64,000 nt of DNA from Thaumasiovibrio occultus (lineage in GTDB: Bacteria; Pseudomonadota; Gammaproteobacteria; Enterobacterales; Vibrionaceae), in assembly GCA_019703815.1 (NCBI GenBank), contig AP023053.1, positions 110,995-174,994 of the forward strand, in the 5' to 3' direction. This document shows, in pieces, positions 37,301 to 44,954 of the stretch. A program made the position numbers and the translations under genes. Each line of letters begins with the position of its first letter. Position 1 is the stretch's first letter. The notes under the pieces are model-generated. The model was not told the DNA's origin and searched no databases. It saw only the letters and a list, made by a program, of their open reading frames with translations.

Positions 37301-37444
37301 TTGGGTATGATCCCGCTAGTGTTTGACGCCTTCTTCCAATCAATGGCGGTGGCTATCATCTTTGGTTTGGGCTTTGCGACCATCTTGACGTTGATCGTGT
37401 TGCCAGTGATTTACTCATTGCTGTATCGCATCAAGTACCGTTGA
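34388..37444 (+). CDS. RND efflux pump inner membrane permease (TetR-controlled)
   Basis: A 1018-residue RND permease with the usual duplicated six-helix architecture and two large periplasmic loops. Landmarks are the first helix WVVLLLLLIGGTLAF, GRLEFPEFPIPQAMV, the helix-4 acidic site GMLVDNAIVITEG, and the second half with MIVKNGIVLVEQI and RMRPVVMAAVTTMLGM. It would export amphiphilic compounds with its lipoprotein adaptor and a TolC channel encoded elsewhere. It differs clearly from the other two permeases in the window, so this is not a local duplication. A terminator follows. Confidence 0.93.
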   Translation: MTVAEYTIKNRVISWVVLLLLLIGGTLAFTGLGRLEFPEFPIPQAMVNTAYPGASPEQVEEEVTLPIERAILELEYVKNVDSFTTPGMSQIMVELDEKYQAEQQPQIWDELRRKINDVQADLPPGVYPSQVVDDFSDVYGILYNISGEDYNYRELENYADFLRRELVSVPGIKKVTIAGQVDQQVVIEISQQDMHSLGIDPNWIMGIINNQNVVSNAGSMYVQGQSVRIHPTGEFTDISELESLIISPPGSTQMIRLGDIASISQQFNETPMNLYRSNGKPALSLGLSFSKGVNVVDVGLAVDAKLAELESSRPLGMELTRVYNQPKVVDQSVADFLISLAEAVAIVIVVLLFTMGLRSGILMGAILLLTILGTFIGMNILNIEIQIISLGALIIALGMLVDNAIVITEGVLVGLKRGMKKLDAINLVVRQTQWPLLGATAIAIIAFAPIGLSPDATGDFLGSLFMVLLIALFLSWILAITLTPFLCELMFKEEIAQGDDGEDADPYKGLMFTVYRSFLMAALRHRIITAVLTMAMLVAAIIGFGFVRQAFFPPSNTPMFYVDVWMQQGTDIRQNEETMKLVEAQALSYDGVQNVTTVMGMGAQRFILTYAPEKVYASYSQLIIEATDLDTIKGLIPEMKADFADKYPGIQFKFKLMDLGPAPAAKVEARFYGSDPEVLRGLAAQAQTILRAEPMATDVRHSWREKTSVVRPQLDEAAARRSGVSKQALDSTLLVNFTGMPVGVYRDGSHIMPMIMRAPDSERLDADRINELQIWSQEYGAWIPMEQVVDGFVVESEDSLIVRRNFRRMISVMADVRPFTDDTAEALRRQVMEEIEAIELPDGYSFEWGGEFETQEMATGSLFKSLPMGYLAMFLITILLFNTVRQPLAIWMTVPLALIGVSAGLLILNIPFSFTALLGLLSLSGMIVKNGIVLVEQIQIESEEGLDIKEAIVHASIARMRPVVMAAVTTMLGMIPLVFDAFFQSMAVAIIFGLGFATILTLIVLPVIYSLLYRIKYR

Positions 37445-37477
37445 GCGATGGCGGTGATCCGCTAAGTTCATTCCATG

Positions 37478-37505
37478 AAAAAGTGCCCTTCGGGGCACTT
37501 TTTTT
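37478..37505 (+). terminator. Terminator of the TetR-RND operon
   Basis: AAAAGTGCCC and GGGCACTTTT form a 10-bp stem with a TTCG loop and a long T-tract (up to 37505), 35 bp after the permease stop. Confidence 0.93.
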
Positions 37506-37520
37506 GTGTGTGGAGCCAGT

Positions 37521-38033
37521 CTAGATATGGTGGAGCTGCTTTAGTTCATCTTGATTGTAGTAGGCCTCACTTTCTCCGCCACAGAACACCACCTGATCAT
37601 TGTGTATGACTAGCCCAAGCCCATGTTCCTCATCCCAGGCGCATTCAAAGATAATTCCGATGCATTGCGTTGCTGGCTGATGTAAAACGAAACGTGAAAC
37701 CTGTATCAGCTGAAAGATATTGCCCTCGAGCATGTCGGCTTTGGTAACGTCACCGACATTAGTTGGGTAGGTGTGTTCTTCTTCAAATACGTCAAGAAAT
37801 TCAGAGCGATCTAGCAGTTCTACATAATGCTCGGTGAAATATTCCACCGTCAGTGAGTAGATGCTTTGCTCATGCAGGTGTAGCCAATCGAGCATATTTT
37901 CTACGTCGTTTTCTGATTCTTCGTGGTGAAACTTGATATTGCCGAACGCGGAAAAGTCACGCCATGCGGTTAGATCAGAAACCCCGTGGCTATGGCTGGG
38001 CTGTTTCGCCCATTCTATGTTGTTATTTTTCAT
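37521..38033 (-). CDS. DUF6985-like domain protein
   Basis: A 170-residue acidic soluble protein. The segments FGNIKFHHEESE, FQLIQVSRFVLHQ and WDEEHGLGLVIHNDQVVFCGG resemble DUF6985, a family of unknown function that includes immunity-like orphans. The start at ATG 38033 (MKNNNIEWAKQ) is chosen because the sequence before it (to 38237) is low in protein character and overlaps the next gene's end. The Shine-Dalgarno is weak. It lies downstream of the DUF1289/CWC gene on the same strand. Family placement is tentative. Confidence 0.6.
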   Translation of the reverse strand: MKNNNIEWAKQPSHSHGVSDLTAWRDFSAFGNIKFHHEESENDVENMLDWLHLHEQSIYSLTVEYFTEHYVELLDRSEFLDVFEEEHTYPTNVGDVTKADMLEGNIFQLIQVSRFVLHQPATQCIGIIFECAWDEEHGLGLVIHNDQVVFCGGESEAYYNQDELKQLHHI

Positions 38034-38151
38034 GGTAGGTATCGATGTTGTTAGTCGTAGGGAGGTATTACTTAAATCCGGATACGGAAAGTGTTGTCGA
38101 TTGTGATCGCGGTAACCGATGCGTGCGGAGATAACATGTGACTCCGCAAGA

Positions 38152-38460
38152 TTAGCGTTGAGCGTTCGACAAGCACGCTCGGCACAAACACTGCGCTTGG
38201 TTATCTGTTGGCACGGCGGCGACTGGCTCGACATCAAAGCACCAGCAGTGTGACTTTCCGTTGGCGATATCGCATTGGGCAGGCTGCTTGCAGCTTGGGC
38301 AGAGGTGAGTGCCGCTTTCGGGGCGCAGTGCGTGAATAGTGTCTAGCTGTTGCTGCGAGGAGAGATCACGCCACAGACCGATTTCTCTTCGAGTGCGTAA
38401 ACAGCCGATACAGATGCCGTGCGGTGCTTTACAGTGACCAATACAGGGAGTGTGGATCAT
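38152..38460 (-). CDS. DUF1289 / cysteine-rich CWC zinc-binding protein
   Basis: A 102-residue protein with 14 cysteines in two modules. Residues 1-35 (TPCIGHCKAPHGICIGCLRT) match DUF1289. Residues ~53-98 (CPSCKQPAQC, CWCFDVEPV, CLCRACL) match the cysteine-rich CWC family. Both modules probably bind zinc. No enzyme function is known. The first ATG at 38460 lacks a strong Shine-Dalgarno but begins directly at the conserved motif. The pairing of both modules in one chain is seen in related bacteria as far as I recall. Confidence 0.8.
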   Translation of the reverse strand: MIHTPCIGHCKAPHGICIGCLRTRREIGLWRDLSSQQQLDTIHALRPESGTHLCPSCKQPAQCDIANGKSHCWCFDVEPVAAVPTDNQAQCLCRACLSNAQR

Positions 38461-38615
38461 TCTATCGAGCTCTATTTGGTGATGCGTCTCTATATGTTAA
38501 CAATTCTATCTTTAGTCGGCGAGTACCCTGGTATTGCCTTTCTTTGTCAGACGAAACTAATGCTTAGCTTGGGCATATACTTACTGAAACCAAGATCAGT
38601 GAGAGAGGCGCGAGG

Positions 38616-39149
38616 GTGAAGACGACAGTAGGAAAAGCAGGGAGTCCTAAAGCGTGGGTACGCTCTGGTTTGATGGTGAAAACCTGGATGATTGTCGCGC
38701 TTGGTCTTGCGATGAACGTTGCTGCAGCATTGATGACGCATTTATTGATAGAAAAACGGGTGCAAAAAATGGGGGCGCTCGCTAATCAGCAGATGGAAAG
38801 CCAACAGCTGATCGAACAAACCTGGCAGCACATTGAGACGTTAGAGCGGAAAAAAGAGTGGCTGATCTTACTGCCGCCAGAGCAGTTAGGCTCAGACAAA
38901 ACCGCGCTTGTGTTAGCGCCTTGGGTCGCACCGAGTGTGGAAATGGAGACGTTGGCGTTGTTGCATGCGCTAGATGCGCGCCAAGATCAGCTGCGGCGCA
39001 GTATCGATGATCACTATTTGGATATCCTCGATCTTAATGAAGCCAAAAATCAGCAAGCGCAAGATATTGCCGCCTATCGTAACCTTGCGCTGTTTCTCCA
39101 AATTATGGGCTTGGCGTTGATTTTGGCGCGCGATTTACGTCGACGCTAG
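38616..39149 (+). CDS. Membrane protein with periplasmic coiled coil, function unknown
   Basis: A 177-residue protein with one hydrophobic segment near the N-terminus (TWMIVALGLAMNVAAALM, residues ~23-40) and one near the C-terminus (LALFLQIMGLALILA, ~157-171). Between them is a helical, Gln/Glu/Leu-rich stretch (NQQMESQQLIEQTWQHIETL) likely to form a coiled coil. The tail is basic (RDLRRR). The GTG start at 38616 follows AGAGAGG. The layout recalls a sensor-like anchor, but no family was recognised. It is divergent from the CWC gene. Confidence 0.65.
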   Translation: MKTTVGKAGSPKAWVRSGLMVKTWMIVALGLAMNVAAALMTHLLIEKRVQKMGALANQQMESQQLIEQTWQHIETLERKKEWLILLPPEQLGSDKTALVLAPWVAPSVEMETLALLHALDARQDQLRRSIDDHYLDILDLNEAKNQQAQDIAAYRNLALFLQIMGLALILARDLRRR

Positions 39150-39159
39150 CCGGCTGTTA

Positions 39160-39201
39160 GTTTCAGGCATTGAGCTTCAGTCATTGAGTTTCAGCCATTA
39201 A
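39160..39201. repeat. Three tandem 14-bp repeats
   Basis: GTTTCAGGCATTGA, GCTTCAGTCATTGA and GTTTCAGCCATTAA follow each other without gaps directly after the stop of the preceding gene. The copies differ by two to three bases. They lie between two convergent genes. Confidence 0.85.
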
Positions 39202-39275
39202 GCGTTTGCTTTCGCACTTCTCTCGTTTCACGGCAGCATCGACGTAGTGACATTTCAAGCGACGTTCTCAGTGCG

Positions 39276-40544
39276 TTAAAACGCGGTCTCTAACCAGTGC
39301 GTTACTAATAACTCGTCGTTACACACCGCGACATAGCGCCACTTGTCGAGCGTCAGACAAGGGTGGGATGTCGACATCACCACAATATCACCCACCTGTA
39401 GCGGCTTGTCACAGTTGACCATCAAATGTTGATCCATGATTTTTTCACTGTGGCAGACAATGCCGTTAACTAACTTACCATCACGATATACGCGCTCAAT
39501 GTGTGGCAAGCCCGCATCAAACGCCGCATCGCGTTTACCGACGTTGATGATCGCCATGTTGGTTTCGGGGCAAGACTGGACATACGCCCACAGCTCCAAT
39601 GCCGATTCTAAGTCTTGGCCGACGCTACAAGTCACCCGTTGCGCTGTGGTGGCACGGTCGGCGACTGCATTTTGCGCGTCTTGGTAAATCCCTTTGTCAT
39701 GGATTAAGTAACAACCCGGGCGCAAAATTACCTCAAATTGCTCGCTCCAAGGGTGTAGCGCATCGGCGACAACGTCATACCACGCTGAGCCGGCGCCGGT
39801 AATAATGGGCGTCGGCGCATCAATCCATTCCCTGTCGGCAATCTGGCTAAGCAGCAAGGCGTTTTTCGTGACGAACTCACGGATGTCGTGCTCGGCAGAT
39901 TCACCGCCAATGACGCCTTCGTAAAAGGCGATACCCTGTAGCGCGATATTGGGGAGTGCATGCGCGAGTTTCGCCAGGCGCTTCACTTGCTCTTCGCTGC
40001 GGCAACCACAGCGACCGCCGTCCACGCCAATTTCGACCAGACACTTGAGGACGATGTTTTGCTCGGCAAAGTAGGCTGCAGTGGCCATCAATTGTTGTTC
40101 GTTATCGGCCCAGACGATCACTTCCGTGCCTTGGCGATATAAGTCTGCGATCACCGCCATGTTAGCTTTGCCGATCAGCTGATTGGCGAGCATGATGCGC
40201 TCAGCGCCACTCATTGCTGCCGCCTGCGCTTGGGCCACGGTAGCTACTGTAATTCCCCACGCACCGTGCGCCATCTGTTGAGCAAACAGCGCTGGCATCA
40301 TGGTGGTTTTGCCGTGCGGCGCTAACTTCACGTGCGATTGGGTGGCAAATTGCGCCATCCAATTGAGATTATTGTTTAGAGCTCGTTCATTTAATACTGC
40401 AATAGGAAGCAGCAAGGATTCATCGAGGAGGTGATAACCGTAGGGCTCTAATCTGCCATCGGCGGGTACCCCTTTGGTGCCAATGGGGAAATCACGGCGG
40501 TGTAAATGAGAGTTAATAGAGAGGTGTTCTTTGGTTTCACGCAT
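39276..40544 (-). CDS. D-amino acid deaminase / D-serine dehydratase-like PLP enzyme
   Basis: A 422-residue PLP enzyme of the alanine-racemase-like fold (type III), closest to D-serine dehydratase/D-threonine aldolase-type amino acid deaminases. The PLP lysine is in VKLAPHGKTTMMP near residue 80. Other landmarks are MLANQLIG, VEIGVDGGRCGCR, ITGAGSAWYDVV, and a C-terminal metal-site region with DQHLMV and SHPCLTLDKW. It would remove the amino group from free D-amino acids. The ATG at 40544 follows AAGGA; the frame extends upstream to 40601 without another Shine-Dalgarno. It is divergent from a D-aminoacylase, giving a D-amino-acid degradation unit. Confidence 0.82.
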   Translation of the reverse strand: MRETKEHLSINSHLHRRDFPIGTKGVPADGRLEPYGYHLLDESLLLPIAVLNERALNNNLNWMAQFATQSHVKLAPHGKTTMMPALFAQQMAHGAWGITVATVAQAQAAAMSGAERIMLANQLIGKANMAVIADLYRQGTEVIVWADNEQQLMATAAYFAEQNIVLKCLVEIGVDGGRCGCRSEEQVKRLAKLAHALPNIALQGIAFYEGVIGGESAEHDIREFVTKNALLLSQIADREWIDAPTPIITGAGSAWYDVVADALHPWSEQFEVILRPGCYLIHDKGIYQDAQNAVADRATTAQRVTCSVGQDLESALELWAYVQSCPETNMAIINVGKRDAAFDAGLPHIERVYRDGKLVNGIVCHSEKIMDQHLMVNCDKPLQVGDIVVMSTSHPCLTLDKWRYVAVCNDELLVTHWLETAF

Positions 40545-40640
40545 CTTGATTCCTTGATCCCAGTGTTGAGGCTTATCCCTTGTTGGATGCTTACTGCTCA
40601 AGCATAGTTAAGCACACATCGAAATGGGGGACAGGTCAAC

Positions 40641-42101
40641 ATGAATAATAAGATATCGGGATCCGCTTCCGCCGATCTGGTTATAAGAAACGCGAATATC
40701 ATTGACGGAACGGGAACAGAATCAATATCTGCCGATGTCGCGATTTGTGCTGATACCATAGTGGCGATTGGAAAGTTATCGCATTGGCAGGCGAAAGAAA
40801 CGTTAGATGCCAAAGGAAAATGCCTGACGCCGGGCTTTATCGATGTGCATACCCATGATGATATCGCCATCCTCAAACAACCCACTTGCTTGCCCAAATT
40901 GTCGCAAGGGGTGTCTACGTTGATCATCGGTAATTGTGGGATCAGCGCAGTGTGTGCGTCGCTCAGTGCTGCGCCGCCGGATCCGATGAATTTACTGGGA
41001 GCGCAGAGCGATTTTCGTTTCGCTACTTTCCCTGCCTATGTTGAGGCTTTTCGACAAGCGTCGCCTTCGGTGAATGTGGGCGTGCTGGTGGGTCATACCA
41101 CACTGCGTAACAATGTGATGGACGATTTATACCGCGCGGCAAGTGATGATGAAATTGCGGCAATGATAGCTACATTACGCGAAGCGATGGCCGCGGGTGC
41201 TCTGGGCTTGAGTACCGGCTTGGCGTACCAATCAGCACATTCTGCGCCAACCGAAGAAGTGATTGCGTTAGCTAAGGTGGTGGCCGAATATGACGGTCTC
41301 TATACCACCCATTTACGCACTGAATTTGATCATGTCGATCAAGCCATTGATGAAGCGCTATTGATTGGCGCGCAGGCTGATGTGCCTGTGGTGGTGTCGC
41401 ATTTGAAATGTGCTGGCGTTGCCAATTGGGGGCGCTCTGATGCGCTGTTATCGCAACTGGAAGCAGGCGCTAAATACCAACCGATCAGTTGTGACTGTTA
41501 TCCGTATACGGCGAGTTCAACCACGCTCGATCTGAATCAAGTGACGGATGAAATTGACATCTTCATCTCGTGGTCTGAGCCGCACCCCGAACTATCAGGA
41601 CAGTTGCTGGCTGACATTGCGAGTCAGTTAGGTGTGTCGCAAATGGACGCGGCGAAGCGATTGCAACCTGCGGGCGCGGTATACCATTGCATGAGCGAGA
41701 AAGATGTCGATACGATTGTCAGTTCAGCGATCAGCATGATTGGCTCGGACGGGATCCCGATGGATCCGCACCCTCATCCACGACTTTGGGGGACGTTTCC
41801 TCGGGTGCTGTCGCACTTTGTGCGCGAAAAAGGGTTGCTGTCGCTGGAACATGCCGTACATAAAATGACGGGGCTGCCAGCCTCGCGTTTTGGCTTGATG
41901 CGACGTGGCGTTATTGCCGAAGGTCACTATGCCGATCTGGTGTTGTTTGATGCCGACACCATTAAAGACAGCGCCACGTATGCCGAGCCAAAGCAGTTGG
42001 CGCAAGGCATTGAGTGGGTGATGGTCAATGGCGTGGTGGCTTATGAAGCAGGAAAAGCCACCGAACAGCGACCTGGCCGTGTGTTGATCCGCGACTCGTA
42101 A
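40641..42101 (+). CDS. N-acyl-D-amino-acid deacylase
   Basis: A 486-residue amidohydrolase that removes acyl groups from N-acyl-D-amino acids. Family landmarks in order: FIDVHTHDD (metal ligands), GNCGISAV, GLSTGLAYQSAHSAPTEEV, YTTHLRTE, VVSHLKCAG, DCYPYTASSTTL, MIGSDGIPMDPHPHPR and a C-terminal DLVLFDADTI that closes the beta-sandwich. The likely product is a D-amino acid for the divergent deaminase. The start ATG follows a GGGGGACAGG sequence. Substrate preference (D-Glu, D-Asp or neutral) cannot be read here. Confidence 0.88.
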   Translation: MNNKISGSASADLVIRNANIIDGTGTESISADVAICADTIVAIGKLSHWQAKETLDAKGKCLTPGFIDVHTHDDIAILKQPTCLPKLSQGVSTLIIGNCGISAVCASLSAAPPDPMNLLGAQSDFRFATFPAYVEAFRQASPSVNVGVLVGHTTLRNNVMDDLYRAASDDEIAAMIATLREAMAAGALGLSTGLAYQSAHSAPTEEVIALAKVVAEYDGLYTTHLRTEFDHVDQAIDEALLIGAQADVPVVVSHLKCAGVANWGRSDALLSQLEAGAKYQPISCDCYPYTASSTTLDLNQVTDEIDIFISWSEPHPELSGQLLADIASQLGVSQMDAAKRLQPAGAVYHCMSEKDVDTIVSSAISMIGSDGIPMDPHPHPRLWGTFPRVLSHFVREKGLLSLEHAVHKMTGLPASRFGLMRRGVIAEGHYADLVLFDADTIKDSATYAEPKQLAQGIEWVMVNGVVAYEAGKATEQRPGRVLIRDS

Positions 42102-42179
42102 TTTTTAGCGCCGGGCGCGCCGAAAAGTGTTTTGAAACATCGTAAAAATAACAAGGAAAGAACCCTACAAGGAGAGAAG

Positions 42180-42566
42180 ATGAGCATTAAACGAATTGGT
42201 ACCGAAGGTGGTGTTGGCACCGGAGGACAGCATTTACCGTTTGCGCGCGCCGTAGAAGCGGGCGGCTGGCTGTATGTTTCTGGGCAAACCCCAATGAAAG
42301 ATGGCGAAGTGGTCGAAGGCGGGATCGTCGAGCAAACCACCCTAGCGATTCAAAACTGTGTCGATATCATGACGGAAGCCGGCTACGGCCTAGAGCACGT
42401 AGTGCACGTGAGCGTTGTGTTGACTGACTCACGCTATTTCCAGTCGTTTAATAAAGTCTTTAAGCAGTTTTTTGGCGATCACCCACCGGCGCGCATCTGC
42501 ATGGTGGCCGATCTCGTGGTCGACGTGAAAGTCGAAGTGGATGTGACCTGCTACAAAGCGCCCTAG
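42180..42566 (+). CDS. RidA-family enamine/imine deaminase
   Basis: A 128-residue RidA/YjgF/UK114 family protein. It hydrolyses reactive enamines and imines released by PLP enzymes. Visible features are PFARAVEAGGWLYVSGQTP, QNCVDIMTEAGY and the C-terminal PPARICMVADLVVDVKVEVD with the conserved arginine. The ATG follows AAGGAGAG. It lies downstream of the D-aminoacylase on the same strand. Its job is probably to clear the product of the adjacent deaminase. Confidence 0.92.
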   Translation: MSIKRIGTEGGVGTGGQHLPFARAVEAGGWLYVSGQTPMKDGEVVEGGIVEQTTLAIQNCVDIMTEAGYGLEHVVHVSVVLTDSRYFQSFNKVFKQFFGDHPPARICMVADLVVDVKVEVDVTCYKAP

Positions 42567-42628
42567 CTTCGCAATAGCCCCCTTACTACGTCACTACGCC
42601 TTAGGCACGCAACAGCCTCGTTTTAATA

Positions 42629-42661
42629 AAAACAGCAAGACCTTGTTGGCCTTGCTGTTTT
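42629..42661 (+). terminator. Terminator of the D-aminoacylase-RidA operon
   Basis: AAAACAGCAAG pairs with CTTGCTGTTTT around an 11-nt loop, about 60 bp after the RidA stop. The symmetry also suits the convergent gene ending at 42715. Confidence 0.88.
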
Positions 42662-42714
42662 GTGCTTTCTAGCTAGAGAGACGCCGTCGGTGTTTTCCAC
42701 TGATCTCGTCAACC

Positions 42715-43029
42715 TTAGTCGTTTGATGTCGAGAACAAGGCGTAACGAGATAACTCTTCACCATCGCTGGTGACCGCTTCGAGTTTCACTGAGCGCGAAC
42801 TAGGTAGTGAAATGGGGATAAACACGCGACCGCTATCATTGGTGGTGTACACGGTGCGGTTTTGTGGCAGATTGGTGATCATTACTTTCGCACCCGCATC
42901 AGGCTGACCGGCACTGTCTTCAACTTTCACCCAAAGACCGGTGTGATCGTCAGTCACACGAATATCAGCGAACGCGGCGGTTGAAGCTAAAATCATTGCG
43001 CTTAATGTGATTGTTTTGAAACCAAACAT
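42715..43029 (-). CDS. Small secreted carboxypeptidase-regulatory-like protein
   Basis: A 104-residue precursor with signal peptide (TITLSAMILASTAAFA-D, cleavage near residue 21). The mature part reads as a single beta-sandwich domain (LWVKVEDSAGQPDAGAKVMI, YTTNDSGRVFIPI), similar to carboxypeptidase-regulatory or bacterial Ig-like folds. Likely periplasmic. Function not known. No obvious partner gene. Confidence 0.7.
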   Translation of the reverse strand: MFGFKTITLSAMILASTAAFADIRVTDDHTGLWVKVEDSAGQPDAGAKVMITNLPQNRTVYTTNDSGRVFIPISLPSSRSVKLEAVTSDGEELSRYALFSTSND

Positions 43030-43222
43030 AATAAAACCCTCTGTGTGCTCACTTCATTAATTGTTTTGCTGTAGCTAGCCAGTTCTTTAAGTTAGCTTTC
43101 ACACAATAAGACCTAGAGAGTTAGATTCTATTTCAAAAACAGCAATAAATGTGGCTATAAATTACATCGCGATGAAAACAAAGGTTTTATTATTAATGTT
43201 ATCAATGTGTCGATTTAGCGCT

Positions 43223-43771
43223 CTATGCCGTTACTTGGTGATATTCATTTGAGGTTAATTGATAATATTCAACATCTTGGGATAAATGCTCGATTCGCAG
43301 CGCGTCTTTTCGCTTTTCAATAAACTGCAAACCAATTTTTTTGAGTACCTTACCTGGTTGGGTATCTTTGCTCAGGTGTTGGGCGTAAATGCGGTCTAAG
43401 GCAAGCTGTGAAAAACCGAACTCGATCGCCACTTTTGCGGCCTCCGAGGCATAGCCTTGTCCCCAAAAATCGCGCCCGATCCAATAGCCGAGTTGAGCGG
43501 CGCCAGACTCAATGTGTTGCAGTGAAACACATCCTGTTAGTTGGTAGTTACTTCGGTCAACCACCGCGAAATGGACGGCTTTGGTGTTTTGCCATAACGC
43601 ACTGTGCGTGCCGATCCACAGGCCTGCCATACCGGGCTTGTAAGGATACGGAATGTTGGGAGAGGCGTTGGCAATACAGGGTTCGCCCGCCATGGATTGC
43701 ACTTTGTTAGCATCGGCGAGCTCGAACGGGCGTAAAGTTAATCTATCGGTATGTAACGTGGGCTGTCGCAT
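43223..43771 (-). CDS. GNAT N-acetyltransferase, RimJ/RimL-like
   Basis: A 182-residue acetyltransferase. Features of the GNAT fold are LHTDRLTLRPFELADA at the start, AQLGYWIGRDFWGQGYASEA (acetyl-CoA P-loop, RDFWGQGYA), ALDRIYAQHLSKDTQPGKVL and VLKKIGLQFI. The substrate is an amine, either a protein N-terminus or a small molecule. The ATG at 43771 has AAGGAG six bases upstream. A GTG at 43777 overlaps that site. Confidence 0.88.
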   Translation of the reverse strand: MRQPTLHTDRLTLRPFELADANKVQSMAGEPCIANASPNIPYPYKPGMAGLWIGTHSALWQNTKAVHFAVVDRSNYQLTGCVSLQHIESGAAQLGYWIGRDFWGQGYASEAAKVAIEFGFSQLALDRIYAQHLSKDTQPGKVLKKIGLQFIEKRKDALRIEHLSQDVEYYQLTSNEYHQVTA

Positions 43772-43857
43772 ATTCACTCCTTGAATTAGTTAATAAACAA
43801 CATATCTAACCACATCCTTCTAATTAAGATACCGCGATCTTCTCCCTTTTTAAAATA

Positions 43858-44280
43858 TCAATATCCTCTGCGCTTCCAAAACTGAGATTCGTCTACAGAA
43901 TAAACCTCAAAATATTTTTCAGCGATCACTTTACCGTCTAGTTCTAAACACATGTGCCAGGTACCTGTTTTATCTTCTTCGGGTGCCCAAATAGTGTCAC
44001 CAAGGTAAAACATAAAATCATTATTTTTCACATGCACATCGCCAGTGAAGGGTGCCATTCGTTCGCCTTGTTTATCACAAATATTCGGGTGATTAATCAC
44101 ATAACGTAGACATTTTCCCCGGGCTTTTTTGATGTTGACGGTAAAGCCAAATTCAATGTCGATTGTCGCTGGAATGTCTGTGGTGAAGGTTTGGATCTTT
44201 GGCAAATGCTTCGATTTGGCATCCCAAGTCGAATAAATGCCATAGCTCACAATTTCGATGGATAGAGTTGATTTTGCCAT
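43858..44280 (-). CDS. DUF3859 family protein
   Basis: A 140-residue soluble protein. The beginning IEIVSYGIYSTWDAKSKHLP and the segments TDIPATIDIEFGFTVNIKKA and GTWHMCLELDGKVIAEKYF resemble the all-beta DUF3859 family of unknown function. No signal peptide. It precedes the GNAT gene on the same strand, 86 bp away, and may be cotranscribed with it. Confidence 0.75.
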   Translation of the reverse strand: MAKSTLSIEIVSYGIYSTWDAKSKHLPKIQTFTTDIPATIDIEFGFTVNIKKARGKCLRYVINHPNICDKQGERMAPFTGDVHVKNNDFMFYLGDTIWAPEEDKTGTWHMCLELDGKVIAEKYFEVYSVDESQFWKRRGY

Positions 44281-44753
44281 GGTTATCGATTATCTAATGG
44301 TTGTGGTTTCAGATTATAACGTAATGCTTTTAAAGGGAAAAATCCCGTTGCTGTTGCCGCTTTGTTCTTTAATTGTTGGTGTTTCGTTGTGCTTAAAGGC
44401 AAATGTAAGGTGACAAAGATCTAATTCCTATTGCAAACCCAAAGAAATGTGGTAGATTGGTCAAAAATGCGACGCTGTATAGGCAGGTTTACTAGCTTTA
44501 ACGCCTCTGATTGTTAAGAAGCTGTGCCGTTAAATCTCCAATAATGCGCGTCTCTCCTCACGCAGTTTTCATTTCGCCAGAATCCTTACACATTCCTACC
44601 TGCGAGCAACGCCAGGCTGTGTATATTTTTGCAGTTAGTATTACGAAGTTCACAAAGTTGGGCGCTTTATGCCATTTGTGTCATACTTTCTTCATCCTTC
44701 TGCGTATAGACTGGCGAAGTGAACCCAAAGAATAATAATTAAAAGGAGTAACT
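44281..44753. other. 473-bp region upstream of a tiny ORF
   Basis: No conventional gene. A 74-codon frame at 44511-44735 lacks a Shine-Dalgarno. A possible promoter is TTGGGC (44658-44663) with CATACT (44682-44687) after 18 bp, pointing at the 26-codon ORF. The leader would be about 60 nt. Confidence 0.4.
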
Positions 44754-44834
44754 ATGAAAAACAGAGCAAGAAGATTGTGGTTCTACCACCAAGCTCAAAG
44801 CACAAAAACAAAACCTTTCTCGTTTAGAAAGTAA
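44754..44834 (+). CDS. 26-residue basic peptide ORF
   Basis: A short ORF with an excellent AAGGAG eight bases before the ATG and a strong terminator 46 bp after its stop. The peptide reads MKNRARRLWFYHQAQSTKTK then PFSFRK. It has about nine basic residues, no acidic ones, and an aromatic cluster WFYH. It is not a signal peptide. It could be a small regulatory protein, an antimicrobial-like or ribosome-binding peptide, or a leader peptide of an RNA. No family recognised. Confidence 0.55.
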   Translation: MKNRARRLWFYHQAQSTKTKPFSFRK

Positions 44835-44880
44835 GTGCAATAAAAAGAGGCGAGTCAACGCTCCCTTCATCCGATAAAAG

Positions 44881-44904
44881 GCCAGAACTTAAGTTCTGGC
44901 TTTT
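44881..44904. terminator. Bidirectional terminator after the tiny ORF
   Basis: GCCAGAAC and GTTCTGGC pair around a TTAA core, with flanking AAAAG and TTTT. It lies between the small ORF and the convergent DMT transporter gene. Confidence 0.88.
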
Positions 44905-44954
44905 ACATTTTTGGCGTTTCAATTCTCAAACGGTCTAACTGCGCGTGTGCGGTT

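Noticed and set aside
25772-37444. Possibility that the two complete RND pumps arose by local duplication
   Set aside because: The permeases differ throughout, the adaptors differ in anchoring (helix versus lipid), and the operons face opposite ways.
40545-40640. Search for a regulatory palindrome in the 96-bp divergent promoter of the D-amino-acid module
   Set aside because: No convincing inverted repeat was found by eye.
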